A stretch of DNA of 64,000 nt, taken from Streptomyces aureoverticillatus. GTDB lineage: Bacteria; Actinomycetota; Actinomycetes; Streptomycetales; Streptomycetaceae. Position numbers and translations under genes: made by a program. The stretch is from the NCBI RefSeq assembly GCF_014649395.1, contig NZ_BMSY01000009.1:310001-374000 (forward strand). The letters are read 5' to 3'. This document shows, in pieces, positions 25,268-33,161 of this stretch (positions are counted from its first letter, which is position 1; every line of letters starts with the position of its first letter). The notes below the pieces were generated by a model. That model did no database searches, was not told the DNA's origin, and saw only the letters and a program-made list of their open reading frames with translations.

Positions 25268-26298
25268 GAGACGGCCTTCCCGTCGAAGAGGGCGGTGGCG
25301 GGCACGGGCAGGTCGGCCGAGCGGTGGCAGGCGACGGCGTGCTGGTCCTCGGTGCCGGTGAGCGCGGGTTCCGTGTCCCGGCACACCGGCGCGGCGAGCG
25401 GGCAGCGGGGCGCGAAGGCGCACCCCGGCGGCAGGTCGGTGGGTGCGGGCGGGCCCCCGCCGATGGCGGGCAGCGGCGTGCGCGGACCCTCCAGGGGCTC
25501 GGCGTCCAGGGTGGGTGGCAGGGACGCCACCAGGCACGCCGTGTACGGCGAGCGCGGGGCGCCGAACACCCGCCGTGCCGGGCCGGATTCGGTCACGCGG
25601 CCCGCGTACAGGACCACCGCGCGATCGGCGTGCGCGGCCGCGAGGTCCAGGTCGTGGGTGACCAGGAGCAGCGCGGCGCCCGTGGCCCGCCGTGAGTCGG
25701 TCAGCACGCCGAGGATCTGCTCGCGCACCCGCGGGTCGAGCGCGGTGGTGGGTTCGTCGGCGACGATCAGGCCGGGGCCGTTGATCAGCGCCAGGGCGAT
25801 CACGGCGCGCTGCCGCATGCCGCCGGAGAACTCGTGCGGCAGGGCGCGGGCCCGCCGCGCGGCGTCCGCGATGCCGACGCCGTCCAGGGCCGCGACCGCC
25901 CGGCGCCGGGCCTCGGCACGGGAGACACGGGCCACGGAGCGTACGGCGGCGGCGAGTTGGTCGCCGACCGGATGCACGGGGCTGAGCACGGCGAGCGCGT
26001 CCTGCGGCACGTAGGCGAGGCGTCTGCCCCACAGCCGCCGGTACACGTCCGCTCCCGCTCCGGCGATCTCCTCGCCGTCGAGCCGGATGCTCCCGGACAG
26101 GCGCGCCCCGTGCGGCGGCAGTCCCAGGATCGCCTTGGCCGTCAGCGACTTGCCCGCGCCCGACTCCCCGACCAGGGCGGTCGCCCGTCCGGGACGGACA
26201 TCGAAGGAGACGCCACGCACCGCCGGCACCGCGCCGACGGTGACGCGCAGGTCGCGGACCGCGAGGACGGGTGGGGTGGGGGTCACGGGGTTCTTCAC
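25264..26298 (-). CDS. Peptide/nickel-type ABC transporter ATPase (first)
   Basis: A 344-residue OppD/DppD/NikD-like ATPase. Walker A GESGAGKSLTAKAILG near residue 43, signature FSGGMRQRAVIALAL, Walker B LIVADEPTTALD and H-loop LLVTHDLDLAAA are intact. The C-terminal oligopeptide domain carries the usual cysteines (GCAFAPRCPLAAPVC), which in some homologues bind an Fe-S cluster. GTG at 26298 overlaps the fused permease stop by GTGA. It belongs to the operon that starts with the lipoprotein at 29692. Confidence 0.94.
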   Translation of the reverse strand: MKNPVTPTPPVLAVRDLRVTVGAVPAVRGVSFDVRPGRATALVGESGAGKSLTAKAILGLPPHGARLSGSIRLDGEEIAGAGADVYRRLWGRRLAYVPQDALAVLSPVHPVGDQLAAAVRSVARVSRAEARRRAVAALDGVGIADAARRARALPHEFSGGMRQRAVIALALINGPGLIVADEPTTALDPRVREQILGVLTDSRRATGAALLLVTHDLDLAAAHADRAVVLYAGRVTESGPARRVFGAPRSPYTACLVASLPPTLDAEPLEGPRTPLPAIGGGPPAPTDLPPGCAFAPRCPLAAPVCRDTEPALTGTEDQHAVACHRSADLPVPATALFDGKAVS

Positions 26299-28202
26299 CT
26301 GGCCGCCTTCGAGAGCTCGGCTGGAGTGGGTGCGGCCGTGCGACGGACGTGCCGGGTGCGTGGGCGCAGGCCCGCCAGCGTTACCGCGAGGGCCGCCAGG
26401 AGGGCCAGCGCGGCGGCCGGTGCGAGTGCGGCGAGCGGCGCCCGCTCGACGTACAGCCGGGATTCGTCGAGCAGCAGCCCCCACTCGGGGGCGGGCGGCT
26501 GCGCGCCGAGGCCGAGGAAGCCGAGCGCGGCCAGGGCGAGGGCGACGCCGGGCAGGCGCAGGACCGCGTGCCGGGCGACCGGGCCCGCCACCGCGGGCAG
26601 CACGTGCCGGGTGAGGATCCAGCCGGGCCCCGCACCGATGGCGCGCAGTGCCATCACGTGGGCGCCGGCGCGCGTCTCCTGGACGAGGGCGGCGGCGTGC
26701 GCGGCCAGCGGCGGCCAGGAGATGAGCGCCACCGCGAGGGACGCGCCGAGCGTGCTGGGCCCGGTGAGGGCGGCCACGAGGACGCCTGCGATGACGGGCG
26801 GCACCGCGTTGGCGATGTCGGCGAGACCGGCACCGGTGTTCGGCAGGAAGCCGATCGCGAGCGCGAGCAGCAAGGAGACGGCACATACCGCGAGCGCCAC
26901 GCCGACCGTGCTCGCGGCCCCGTGGCCGAGCCGGGCGAGGACGTCGCGGCCGAGCCCGTCGGTGCCGAGCGGATGCGCGGCGGACGGCCCGGCGAGCCGC
27001 AGGGTGGTGTCGACGGCGTACGGATCACGCACCAGCCCGGAGCCGATGACCAGCGCGAGGACCGCGGCGAGCGTGCCGGGGACCCAGGCGCGTACGCGCC
27101 CCGGGGGCGGCGCGGGCAGCGCGAGCGCGGAGCCCTTGAGCGCCGTGCCGAACAGCCGCGCCCGGACGAGGGCCGCGCAGCCGCCCGCCGCCAGGGCGAG
27201 GAGCAGCAGGGCGAGCACCGCGCCCTGGAGCAGCGGCAGGTCCTGGGACTTGGCGGCGCCCAACGCGGTGCGGCCGAGGCCCGGCACCGCGAAGACGGTC
27301 TCGACGGCGACGGCGCCGCCGGTGAGGCCGACGGCCACCAGGCCGACCTGCGGGACGAGCGCGGGCAGGGCGCGCCGCAGGGCCGCGGCCACCACGCAGC
27401 CCCGGCTCACGCCGGCGGCACGCCACACGTCCGTCCAGCGCTCGCGGAACACCGCGGGCAGCGCGTCGTCCACGAGCCTGCCGAGGAGCCCGCCCGCGGG
27501 GACGCCCATCGCGAGGGCGGGCAGGACCAGGTGCGCGGGCCCCTGCCAGCCGGAGACCGGGAGCAGGCCCCACCACACGCCGAGCACGATCAACAGCACG
27601 GTCGCGAGCAGGAATTCGGGCACGGCGGCCAGCATCGCCGCCACCGCGCCGCCCCCACCCCGCAGGGTGCCGCGGGCCCCGCGCACCAGGGTGGGCGCGC
27701 ACAGGGCGGACGCGATGAGCACCGCCACGGCGAGGGACGCGGCCATGAGGGTCAGCGAGACACCCAGCCCGGAGAGCACGGACGGCAGCACGTCGGCCCC
27801 GGAGACCCAGGAGATGCCGAGATCGCCGTGGAGGAGGCCGCCCGCCCAGTCGCCGAACAGGGCGGCCGGACCGGCGTCCAGGCCGAGGTCGCGGCGGACG
27901 GCGGCCAGCGCCTCGGCGGTGGGTTCCTGTTCGGCGGAGCGGGCGCGCAGCACGGTGAGCGCCGGGTCCCGGCCGGAGAGCCAGGGCAGCAGTCCGACGG
28001 TGGCGATGACGGCGGCGAGCGCGGCCGCCCGGGCGAGACCAGCTCGGAGCGAGGGGCGCGTCAAGAGGCGCTGGCGGCGGCCCGGCGCACGCGTCGGTCC
28101 GCCCTCGTTCCGCGGGTCCGGGCGGCGCCCCGCCCGACCGATCGTGCGGCGCCCCACCCAGCCGATCGTGCGGCGCCCCACCCGGCCGATGGGGGCCCTC
28201 AC
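26295..28202 (-). CDS. Fused DppB-DppC-type ABC permease
   Basis: A single 635-residue protein that joins two permeases normally encoded separately. Residues about 55-330 resemble DppB/NikB: long extracytoplasmic loop with DLGLDAGPAALFGDWAGG, and cytosolic loop AAGVSRGCVVAAALRR. Residues about 350-620 resemble DppC/NikC: LGTDGLGRDVLARLGHGA and loop ALRAIGAGPGWILTRHVLP. Both transmembrane halves therefore come from one chain. GTG at 28202 overlaps the lipoprotein stop by GTGA. The first 30 residues hold a repeat (IGRVGRRT, IGWVGRRT, IGRAGRR) encoded by a 24-bp DNA repeat, so the N-terminus may have grown by duplication. Confidence 0.9.
   Translation of the reverse strand: MRAPIGRVGRRTIGWVGRRTIGRAGRRPDPRNEGGPTRAPGRRQRLLTRPSLRAGLARAAALAAVIATVGLLPWLSGRDPALTVLRARSAEQEPTAEALAAVRRDLGLDAGPAALFGDWAGGLLHGDLGISWVSGADVLPSVLSGLGVSLTLMAASLAVAVLIASALCAPTLVRGARGTLRGGGGAVAAMLAAVPEFLLATVLLIVLGVWWGLLPVSGWQGPAHLVLPALAMGVPAGGLLGRLVDDALPAVFRERWTDVWRAAGVSRGCVVAAALRRALPALVPQVGLVAVGLTGGAVAVETVFAVPGLGRTALGAAKSQDLPLLQGAVLALLLLALAAGGCAALVRARLFGTALKGSALALPAPPPGRVRAWVPGTLAAVLALVIGSGLVRDPYAVDTTLRLAGPSAAHPLGTDGLGRDVLARLGHGAASTVGVALAVCAVSLLLALAIGFLPNTGAGLADIANAVPPVIAGVLVAALTGPSTLGASLAVALISWPPLAAHAAALVQETRAGAHVMALRAIGAGPGWILTRHVLPAVAGPVARHAVLRLPGVALALAALGFLGLGAQPPAPEWGLLLDESRLYVERAPLAALAPAAALALLAALAVTLAGLRPRTRHVRRTAAPTPAELSKAAR
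28138..28185 (-). repeat. 24-bp tandem repeat inside the fused permease 5' end
   Basis: Two copies of CCGATCGTGCGGCGCCCCAC plus CC(A/G)G (28138-28161 and 28162-28185), with partial copies on either side, encode the 8-residue repeat at the start of the permease. Being a multiple of three it keeps the frame. Confidence 0.75.
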
Positions 28203-29692
28203 TTGACGTACGTGTCGAGCGTGATCAGCTCGCGCTCGCGCGGGTCCTTGGCGGAGCCGACGACGTTCGTGGCATCCCCCTGGATCACGCGCTCGTGCAG
28301 CATCGGTATGGCCGCGTCGGTGTTGAGCACGGCGGTCTCGGCCCTGAGCACGGCGGCGCGGCGCGCGGCGCCGGACGCGGTCTCCTCGGCGGTGTGGACC
28401 GCCTTGTCCACGCCCGGGTCGGCGAGTTGGGAGATGTTGAAGGAGCCGTCGCCCGCGAAGTCGCTGCGCAGGTACGCGGCCGGGTCGCCGGAGTCGATGA
28501 CGGTGGCGCGGGAGAGGATGAACGCGTCGAACCTGCCCGCGAGCGCGTCCGCTTCGATGTGGGCGTACTCGCGCACCTCCAGCTTCACCTTGAACCCGGC
28601 GCCCTTCAGTTGCTGTTGGAGGGCGGCGGCGACCTCGGGCAGTTCGGCCCGGTCGGTGAAGGTGCCGATGGTGATGGTCCGGTCCGACGGTTTCGCGGGC
28701 TTGGCCGCGTCGGTGCGCCCGGCGCGCTCGGCGGCCCAGGGCAGGGCGGGCCCGAGCAGGCCGTCGGCCACGTCGGCGCGGCCTTCGTAGATGCCCTTGA
28801 CGAGGGCCTTCGCGTCGATGGCGGTGCGGGCGGCGGCCCGCTGCCCGGGGTCCTTGAAGACGCCCTTCTCGGTGTTCAGGTACAGGGTGTTGGTGCGCGG
28901 CATCGGCACCTCGGATATCTGGTCCTCCTTCAGGAGGGAGGCCTGCGAGACCGGGATCGCCTCGACGATGTCGGCGTCGCCGCCGCGCAGGGCCGCGGCG
29001 CGCGCGGCGCCGTCCGGCACGAACGTGACGTCGATCCCGGCGGCCTTGGCGCGGCCGCCCCAGTAGCGCTCGTTGCGGTCCAGGCGCGCCGACGAGGTGC
29101 CCTCGACCTCCTTCAGGACGAAGGCGCCGGTGCCCGCTCCGCGCGGATCAACCGTTTTACCCCGGTACGCCTTGGCGGCGAGGATCGAAAGCTGCGGCGA
29201 GGAGAGCCGCTGCGGCACGAGCGGGTCGGGCTCGCCGGTGGTGACGGTGACGGTGCCGCCCTTGGCCTCGGCCTTGAAGTCGACGCCGTCGAGGATGCGC
29301 GGCTTGGGGGCCGCACCTGCGGCCTCGGTGAGGGACCGTGCCACGGCCCGCGCGGTGAGCGGGGTCCCGTCGTGGAACGTCACGCCCTTGCGGAGGGTGA
29401 AGGTCCACGCCTTGTCGTTCACCCGCTTCCACCGGGTGGCGAGCGCGGGCTCGGCGTCCCCGTCCTCGTCCAGGGTGACGAGCGTCTCGGCGGTGGACCA
29501 GCGCGACAGCTTGAACGCGTCGTCGCTGAGCGGGGAGAGGCCGGAGCGGGGCGGGTTCATCATCGCGACGCGGACGCGCTTGCCGTCCGCGGACTCGGCG
29601 CTGTCGGACGGGCTCGCGGCGAAGCAGCCGCTGAGCGTGAGCGCGCAGGCGACGGCGAGCGCGGCGGGAGGCAGGGGCTTACGGAGGCGCAC
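28199..29692 (-). CDS. Peptide/nickel/opine-type ABC substrate-binding lipoprotein
   Basis: A 497-residue SBP family 5 lipoprotein. The signal peptide ends in a lipobox (LTLSGC, Cys near residue 23). SBP-5 hallmarks are present: WTFTLRKGVTFHDGTPLTARAV, GTGAFVLKEVEG, RNERYWGG and a late ELPEVAAALQQQLKGAGFKV. The GTG at 29692 has GGAAGAA upstream; extension to 29977 would add a low-complexity leader and is rejected. It heads an operon with fused permease, two ATPases and MFS. A Zur-like palindrome lies about 125 bp upstream, so zinc or a zinc-metallophore complex is the favoured ligand; oligopeptide or nickel are alternatives. Confidence 0.9.
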   Translation of the reverse strand: MRLRKPLPPAALAVACALTLSGCFAASPSDSAESADGKRVRVAMMNPPRSGLSPLSDDAFKLSRWSTAETLVTLDEDGDAEPALATRWKRVNDKAWTFTLRKGVTFHDGTPLTARAVARSLTEAAGAAPKPRILDGVDFKAEAKGGTVTVTTGEPDPLVPQRLSSPQLSILAAKAYRGKTVDPRGAGTGAFVLKEVEGTSSARLDRNERYWGGRAKAAGIDVTFVPDGAARAAALRGGDADIVEAIPVSQASLLKEDQISEVPMPRTNTLYLNTEKGVFKDPGQRAAARTAIDAKALVKGIYEGRADVADGLLGPALPWAAERAGRTDAAKPAKPSDRTITIGTFTDRAELPEVAAALQQQLKGAGFKVKLEVREYAHIEADALAGRFDAFILSRATVIDSGDPAAYLRSDFAGDGSFNISQLADPGVDKAVHTAEETASGAARRAAVLRAETAVLNTDAAIPMLHERVIQGDATNVVGSAKDPRERELITLDTYVK

Positions 29693-29816
29693 GGCACTTC
29701 TTCCGGGGACGGGGCGAAGGGGGCGAGCAGAGGGGGCTGGACAAAAAGGGCATGGCGGTGCCCGGGGGACGAGGCGGACGGCTTTGCGTTTCCTTGACCG
29801 TTCAACCTTAGCAGCA

Positions 29817-29831
29817 TGACAATCGTTTTCA
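29817..29831. promoter_or_regulatory. Zur-like box upstream of the Cnt-like ABC operon
   Basis: Minus strand reads TGAAAACGATTGTCA, a 7-1-7 imperfect palindrome close to the actinobacterial Zur box pattern TGAAAATGATTTTCA as I recall it (12 of 15 positions). On the minus strand it lies just upstream of a TAAGGT -10-like hexamer, a position that fits repression. An iron-box reading was weaker. Confidence 0.5.
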
Positions 29832-30079
29832 CTAAGCGGGACCGGGGGCCCTCGCCCGGACCGCCCACCGCGCCCGCGCGCGCCCGGACCGCACGCCACA
29901 CCCGCGTCGCCGCGGGCACACACACCTCCCCACCTCCAGTCGCCACCGCTCCGGTCCGAGTTGCCGCCGGGGCGCAAGTCGCCACATGTGACTGATTACG
30001 CATCAATTCCTGGCCGAACAGGACCAGTTGAAGGTTGAAGCGCACGGACTAGAGTCATCGGTCCGAAAGACCGCAAGGC

Positions 30080-30095
30080 GTTCGACATCGCGACC
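30080..30095. promoter_or_regulatory. GTTCG-type site before the adenylation gene
   Basis: GTTCGACATCGCGACC, matching the GTTCG-N6-CGAAC motif except one base in the right arm, 48 bp upstream of the ATG and about 25 bp after a possible -10. It may place this cassette under the same IclR-type control. Confidence 0.4.
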
Positions 30096-30143
30096 GATCC
30101 GCTTCCGATCCGTCATGCGAGACAGCCAGGAGGTCTCCCGCAC

Positions 30144-31679
30144 ATGCTGCTGAGCCACCTCACGCCCCGCGATCGCCGACTCTTCACGGAGTTCGGGCAC
30201 GGCCCCGCGGCTCCCCTCCCCCACACCCTCGTCCATGAAGCCTTCGAGCACCGCGCCGCGGCCAACCCCCACGCCGTCGCCGCCGAGCACGAGGGCACAT
30301 ACGTCACCTACGGCGAGCTGAACCTCCGGGCCGACCTGCTCGCCGCCCGGCTCGTGCGCCTCGGCGTCCGCCCCGGCGACCGCGTCGGCCTGTTCGTACG
30401 CCGGTCACTGCCGATGCTGGTCGGGCTCCTGGCCACCCTGAAGGCCGGCGCCGCCTACGTCCCGCAGGACATCGGACTGACGCCGACCGCCCAACTGCGG
30501 CACGTCCTGCGCGCCGCCGGGATCCGGGTGGTGCTCACCCAGGCCCGGCACGCGGAGCGGGTACCGCTCGCCGCGGGCACGGTACGGATCGCCGTCGACC
30601 AGGAGCCCGACGCGGCCACCGCACCGCCCCCGCCCCCGGCCCGGCGGCCGGCCCCCGCCGTCCGGCCCGACGACGGCTGCTACGTCCTGTTCACCTCCGG
30701 CACCACCGGTACCCCCAACGGCGTCACCGTCACCCATCGCAACGTCTGCAACATCCTCCTCACCGAGCCCGGCGGTCTCGGCATCGGCCCCGGACGGCGC
30801 GTGGCCCAGCTCCTCAACGTCGCCTTCGACATGGCCGCCTGGGAGATCCTCGGCACCCTGACGCGCGGCGGCACGCTCCTCATCCGCGGCAAGGACATCG
30901 CCGAGACCGCGCGACGCGCGGACGTCCTGATCGCCACGCCGACCGTCCTCTCGGCGATCGACCCGGCCACCTGCCCACGGGTGCGGACCGTGGCCGTCGC
31001 CGGCGAGCCCTGCCCCCGGCCGCTCGCCGACCTGTGGGCCGCCACCAGCACCTTCTACAACTGCTGCGGCCCGACGGAGACCACGATCGTGAACACGATG
31101 CGGCAGCACTCCCCCGCCGCGCCGCTGCTCACGATCGGCCGCCCCACCCCCAACAACACCGTCTACGTCCTCGACGAGCACCGCAGGCCGGTCCCCATCG
31201 GACAGCCGGGCGAGATGTGGGCGGGCGGCGACTGCGTTTCCGCCGGGTACCTCGGCGACCCCGGCCTGACCCGTGAGCGGTACGCGCCCGACCCGTTCCT
31301 CGGTACCGGCCGCCGCATGTTCCGCACCCGCGACCTGGGCCGCTGGACGGCCGACGGCGAGCTCGAACACCTCGGCAGGACCGACGACCAGGTGAAGATC
31401 CGCGGCTTCCGGGTCGAGCCGGACGCGGTCTCGGCCGTCCTCGAGTCCGTGCCCGGCTGCCGCCGCGCGGTGACCGTGCGCCGGGACGCGCGCAGCCTGG
31501 TCTCCTTCGTCTGCCCGCAGGACGTGGATCCGGAGGCGGCACGCGGCGCGGTCGCGGCCGCGCTGCCCTACTACTGCGTGCCCGCCGCCGTGTTCCCGCT
31601 CGCGGTCCTGCCCGAGACCGACCGGGGGAAGATCGACAAGGGTGTCCTGCTGCGGCTCGCGGAGGGGGCGGCCCGGTGA
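30144..31679 (+). CDS. Stand-alone NRPS-like adenylation enzyme
   Basis: A 511-residue ANL-superfamily enzyme with a complete adenylation domain and no carrier, condensation or reductase domain. Core motifs are intact: LFTSGTTGTPNGVTVTHRN, FDMAAWEI, NCCGPTETTI, RTRDLGRWTADG, DDQVKIRGFRVEP and terminal TDRGKIDK with the catalytic Lys. The Asp of FDMA corresponds to the Asp that holds the alpha-amino group in amino-acid-activating A domains, so an amino acid substrate is plausible. The ATG at 30144 follows AGGAGG by 10 bp. The stop overlaps the membrane oxidoreductase start by GTGA, which suggests that the two act together. Confidence 0.9.
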   Translation: MLLSHLTPRDRRLFTEFGHGPAAPLPHTLVHEAFEHRAAANPHAVAAEHEGTYVTYGELNLRADLLAARLVRLGVRPGDRVGLFVRRSLPMLVGLLATLKAGAAYVPQDIGLTPTAQLRHVLRAAGIRVVLTQARHAERVPLAAGTVRIAVDQEPDAATAPPPPPARRPAPAVRPDDGCYVLFTSGTTGTPNGVTVTHRNVCNILLTEPGGLGIGPGRRVAQLLNVAFDMAAWEILGTLTRGGTLLIRGKDIAETARRADVLIATPTVLSAIDPATCPRVRTVAVAGEPCPRPLADLWAATSTFYNCCGPTETTIVNTMRQHSPAAPLLTIGRPTPNNTVYVLDEHRRPVPIGQPGEMWAGGDCVSAGYLGDPGLTRERYAPDPFLGTGRRMFRTRDLGRWTADGELEHLGRTDDQVKIRGFRVEPDAVSAVLESVPGCRRAVTVRRDARSLVSFVCPQDVDPEAARGAVAAALPYYCVPAAVFPLAVLPETDRGKIDKGVLLRLAEGAAR

Positions 31680-33067
31680 CCACGTCTCCAACGTCCCCCC
31701 TGTCTCCGACGTCTCCCGCATCGGCCACATCGCCCGCATCGCCCGCTTCTTCCCCGTCTCCCCCGTCCCCCACGTCTGCTCCCCCGTCCCGCGCCGCCGC
31801 GTCCGAACCCCGCTTCGGCGACGGCGTGGTGCTGCCGCCGCTCACCTCCTGGCCGCGACGCGTCCTCAAGCATCCGCGCCTGACGCACTACCACCGCCTC
31901 GCGGCCCTCGTCGTCGCCGCCAACCTCGCCCTCGTCTGGGTGGCGGGGGGCCTGCCGGACGACCGGAGCCTCGGTCACGCGGCGCTGGCGAACCTCGCGC
32001 TCGCCGTCGTCGTCCGCCAGCAGTACGTCATCAACTTCTTCTTCCGGGTGGCCACGGCGGCGCCGGTGACCTGGCCGCTGAAGGTGCGCTGGACGCTCGC
32101 GAAGGTGTACCACTTCGGCGGGCTGCACATGGGCGGGGCGCTCGCGGGGACCGTCTGGTTCCTGACCCTGACGGTCACGCTGACGGCAGGCGACGGAACC
32201 GGCCCGGTCCTCGCCGTCTCGTACGCGCTGTTCGCCCTCCTCGCCGTCGTCGTGGCGACCGCCCTTCCCCCCTTCCGGTCCCGCTTCCACGACCACTTCG
32301 AGAAGATCCACCGCTTCGGCGGCTGGGCGGCGCTGCTCCTCTTCTGGGCGCACACGCTGCTGCTCGCGCGCGGGCCCGGCGAGGTGGGCATCTGGGTCCT
32401 GGTGCTCGTCACCTTCAGCGTGGCACTGCCGTGGCTGCGGCTGCGCAAGGTCGACGTACGGATCGAACGCCCCTCGTCCCACGTCGCCCTCGCCCGCTTC
32501 GACCACGGCGTGACCCCCTTCGCCGGGTCGTCGACGGCGATCAGCCGGAGCCCCCTCACCGAGTGGCACTCCTTCGCCAACGTGCCCACGCCCGGCCAGT
32601 CCGGCTTCCGACTCACCATCTCGCGGGCGGGCGACTGGACGGGCTCCTTCATCGACGACGCGCCCTCCCGGGTGTGGGTCAAGGGCATCACCACGGCGGG
32701 CGTCGCCAACGTCGAGACGCTGTTCCGCAAGGTCGTGTACGTCGCCACGGGCAGCGGCATCGGCCCGTGCCTGCCGCACCTGCTCGCCGCCGAGGTGCCC
32801 TCGCGCCTGGTGTGGGCGACCCGGGACCCGCGTACGACGTACGGGGACGGCCTTGTCGAGGAGATCCTCGCGGTGCAGCCGGACGCGGTCGTCTGGGACA
32901 CGGGGCGGTACGGGAAGCCCGACATGGTGCGGCTCGCGTACGCCGCGTACGCGGAGTTCGGCGCCGAGGCGGTCATCTGCATCTCCAACAAGAAGCTCAC
33001 CTGGCAGGTGGTGCACGGCCTGGAGCGGCGCGGCATCCCCGCGTACGGAGCGATCTGGGACTCCTGA
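31676..33067 (+). CDS. Membrane oxidoreductase with ferric-reductase-like helices and NAD-binding domain (TmpA-like)
   Basis: A 463-residue membrane protein. After a 45-residue Pro/Ser/Thr-rich leader come about six hydrophobic segments rich in His (YHFGGLHMGG, then IHRFGGWAALLLFWAH with H-x13-H, the spacing of haem-binding helices in ferric reductases and NADPH oxidases). The C-terminal half looks like a ferredoxin-reductase module: LTEWHSFANVP where FAD would sit, FRLTISRAGDWTG, and NAD-binding ATGSGIGPCLPHLL. It resembles the fungal TmpA class of membrane flavoproteins. The GTG start overlaps the adenylation gene by four bases. It probably moves electrons to or from the product of the adenylation enzyme, but no substrate is known. 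Confidence 0.8.
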   Translation: MTTSPTSPLSPTSPASATSPASPASSPSPPSPTSAPPSRAAASEPRFGDGVVLPPLTSWPRRVLKHPRLTHYHRLAALVVAANLALVWVAGGLPDDRSLGHAALANLALAVVVRQQYVINFFFRVATAAPVTWPLKVRWTLAKVYHFGGLHMGGALAGTVWFLTLTVTLTAGDGTGPVLAVSYALFALLAVVVATALPPFRSRFHDHFEKIHRFGGWAALLLFWAHTLLLARGPGEVGIWVLVLVTFSVALPWLRLRKVDVRIERPSSHVALARFDHGVTPFAGSSTAISRSPLTEWHSFANVPTPGQSGFRLTISRAGDWTGSFIDDAPSRVWVKGITTAGVANVETLFRKVVYVATGSGIGPCLPHLLAAEVPSRLVWATRDPRTTYGDGLVEEILAVQPDAVVWDTGRYGKPDMVRLAYAAYAEFGAEAVICISNKKLTWQVVHGLERRGIPAYGAIWDS

Positions 33068-33086
33068 CCCCGGCCGCGCACACCCC

Positions 33087-33152
33087 ACGACGTACCTCTA
33101 CGACGTACCCCCACCACGTACCGACGCGACGTACCGACACGACGTACCGAGA
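33087..33152 (+). repeat. Five 13-14-bp tandem repeats before the enoyl-CoA hydratase gene
   Basis: Five head-to-tail units with core ACGTACC: 33087-33099, 33100-33112, 33113-33126, 33127-33139, 33140-33152. They fill most of the 94-bp gap between the membrane oxidoreductase and the hydratase gene, and the last runs into the purine-rich ribosome site. Confidence 0.8.
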
Positions 33153-33161
33153 GGACGGCTG

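Larger units (their letters stand above)
29693..30143. other. 451-bp divergent regulatory gap
   Basis: This gap separates the ABC operon (minus) from the adenylation gene (plus). It contains a Zur-like palindrome (29817-29831), a possible plus-strand promoter (TTGAAG 30028-30033, 16-bp spacer, TAGAGT 30050-30055) and a GTTCG-type site (30080-30095). Positions 29835-29990 are GC-rich and I see no gene or defined element there. Confidence 0.6.

Noticed and set aside
29800..29831. Iron (DmdR1/IdeR) box before the ABC operon
   Set aside because: CTAAGGTTGA-like bases resemble only half of an iron box; the 15-bp palindrome next to it fits Zur better.
29693..29977. N-terminal extension of the SBP lipoprotein
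   Set aside because: It would bury the lipobox signal 118 residues inside the protein and cross the Zur-like promoter region.
33087..33152. Possible small CRISPR array
   Set aside because: Units are 13-14 bp head-to-tail without unique spacers, and no cas genes are present.
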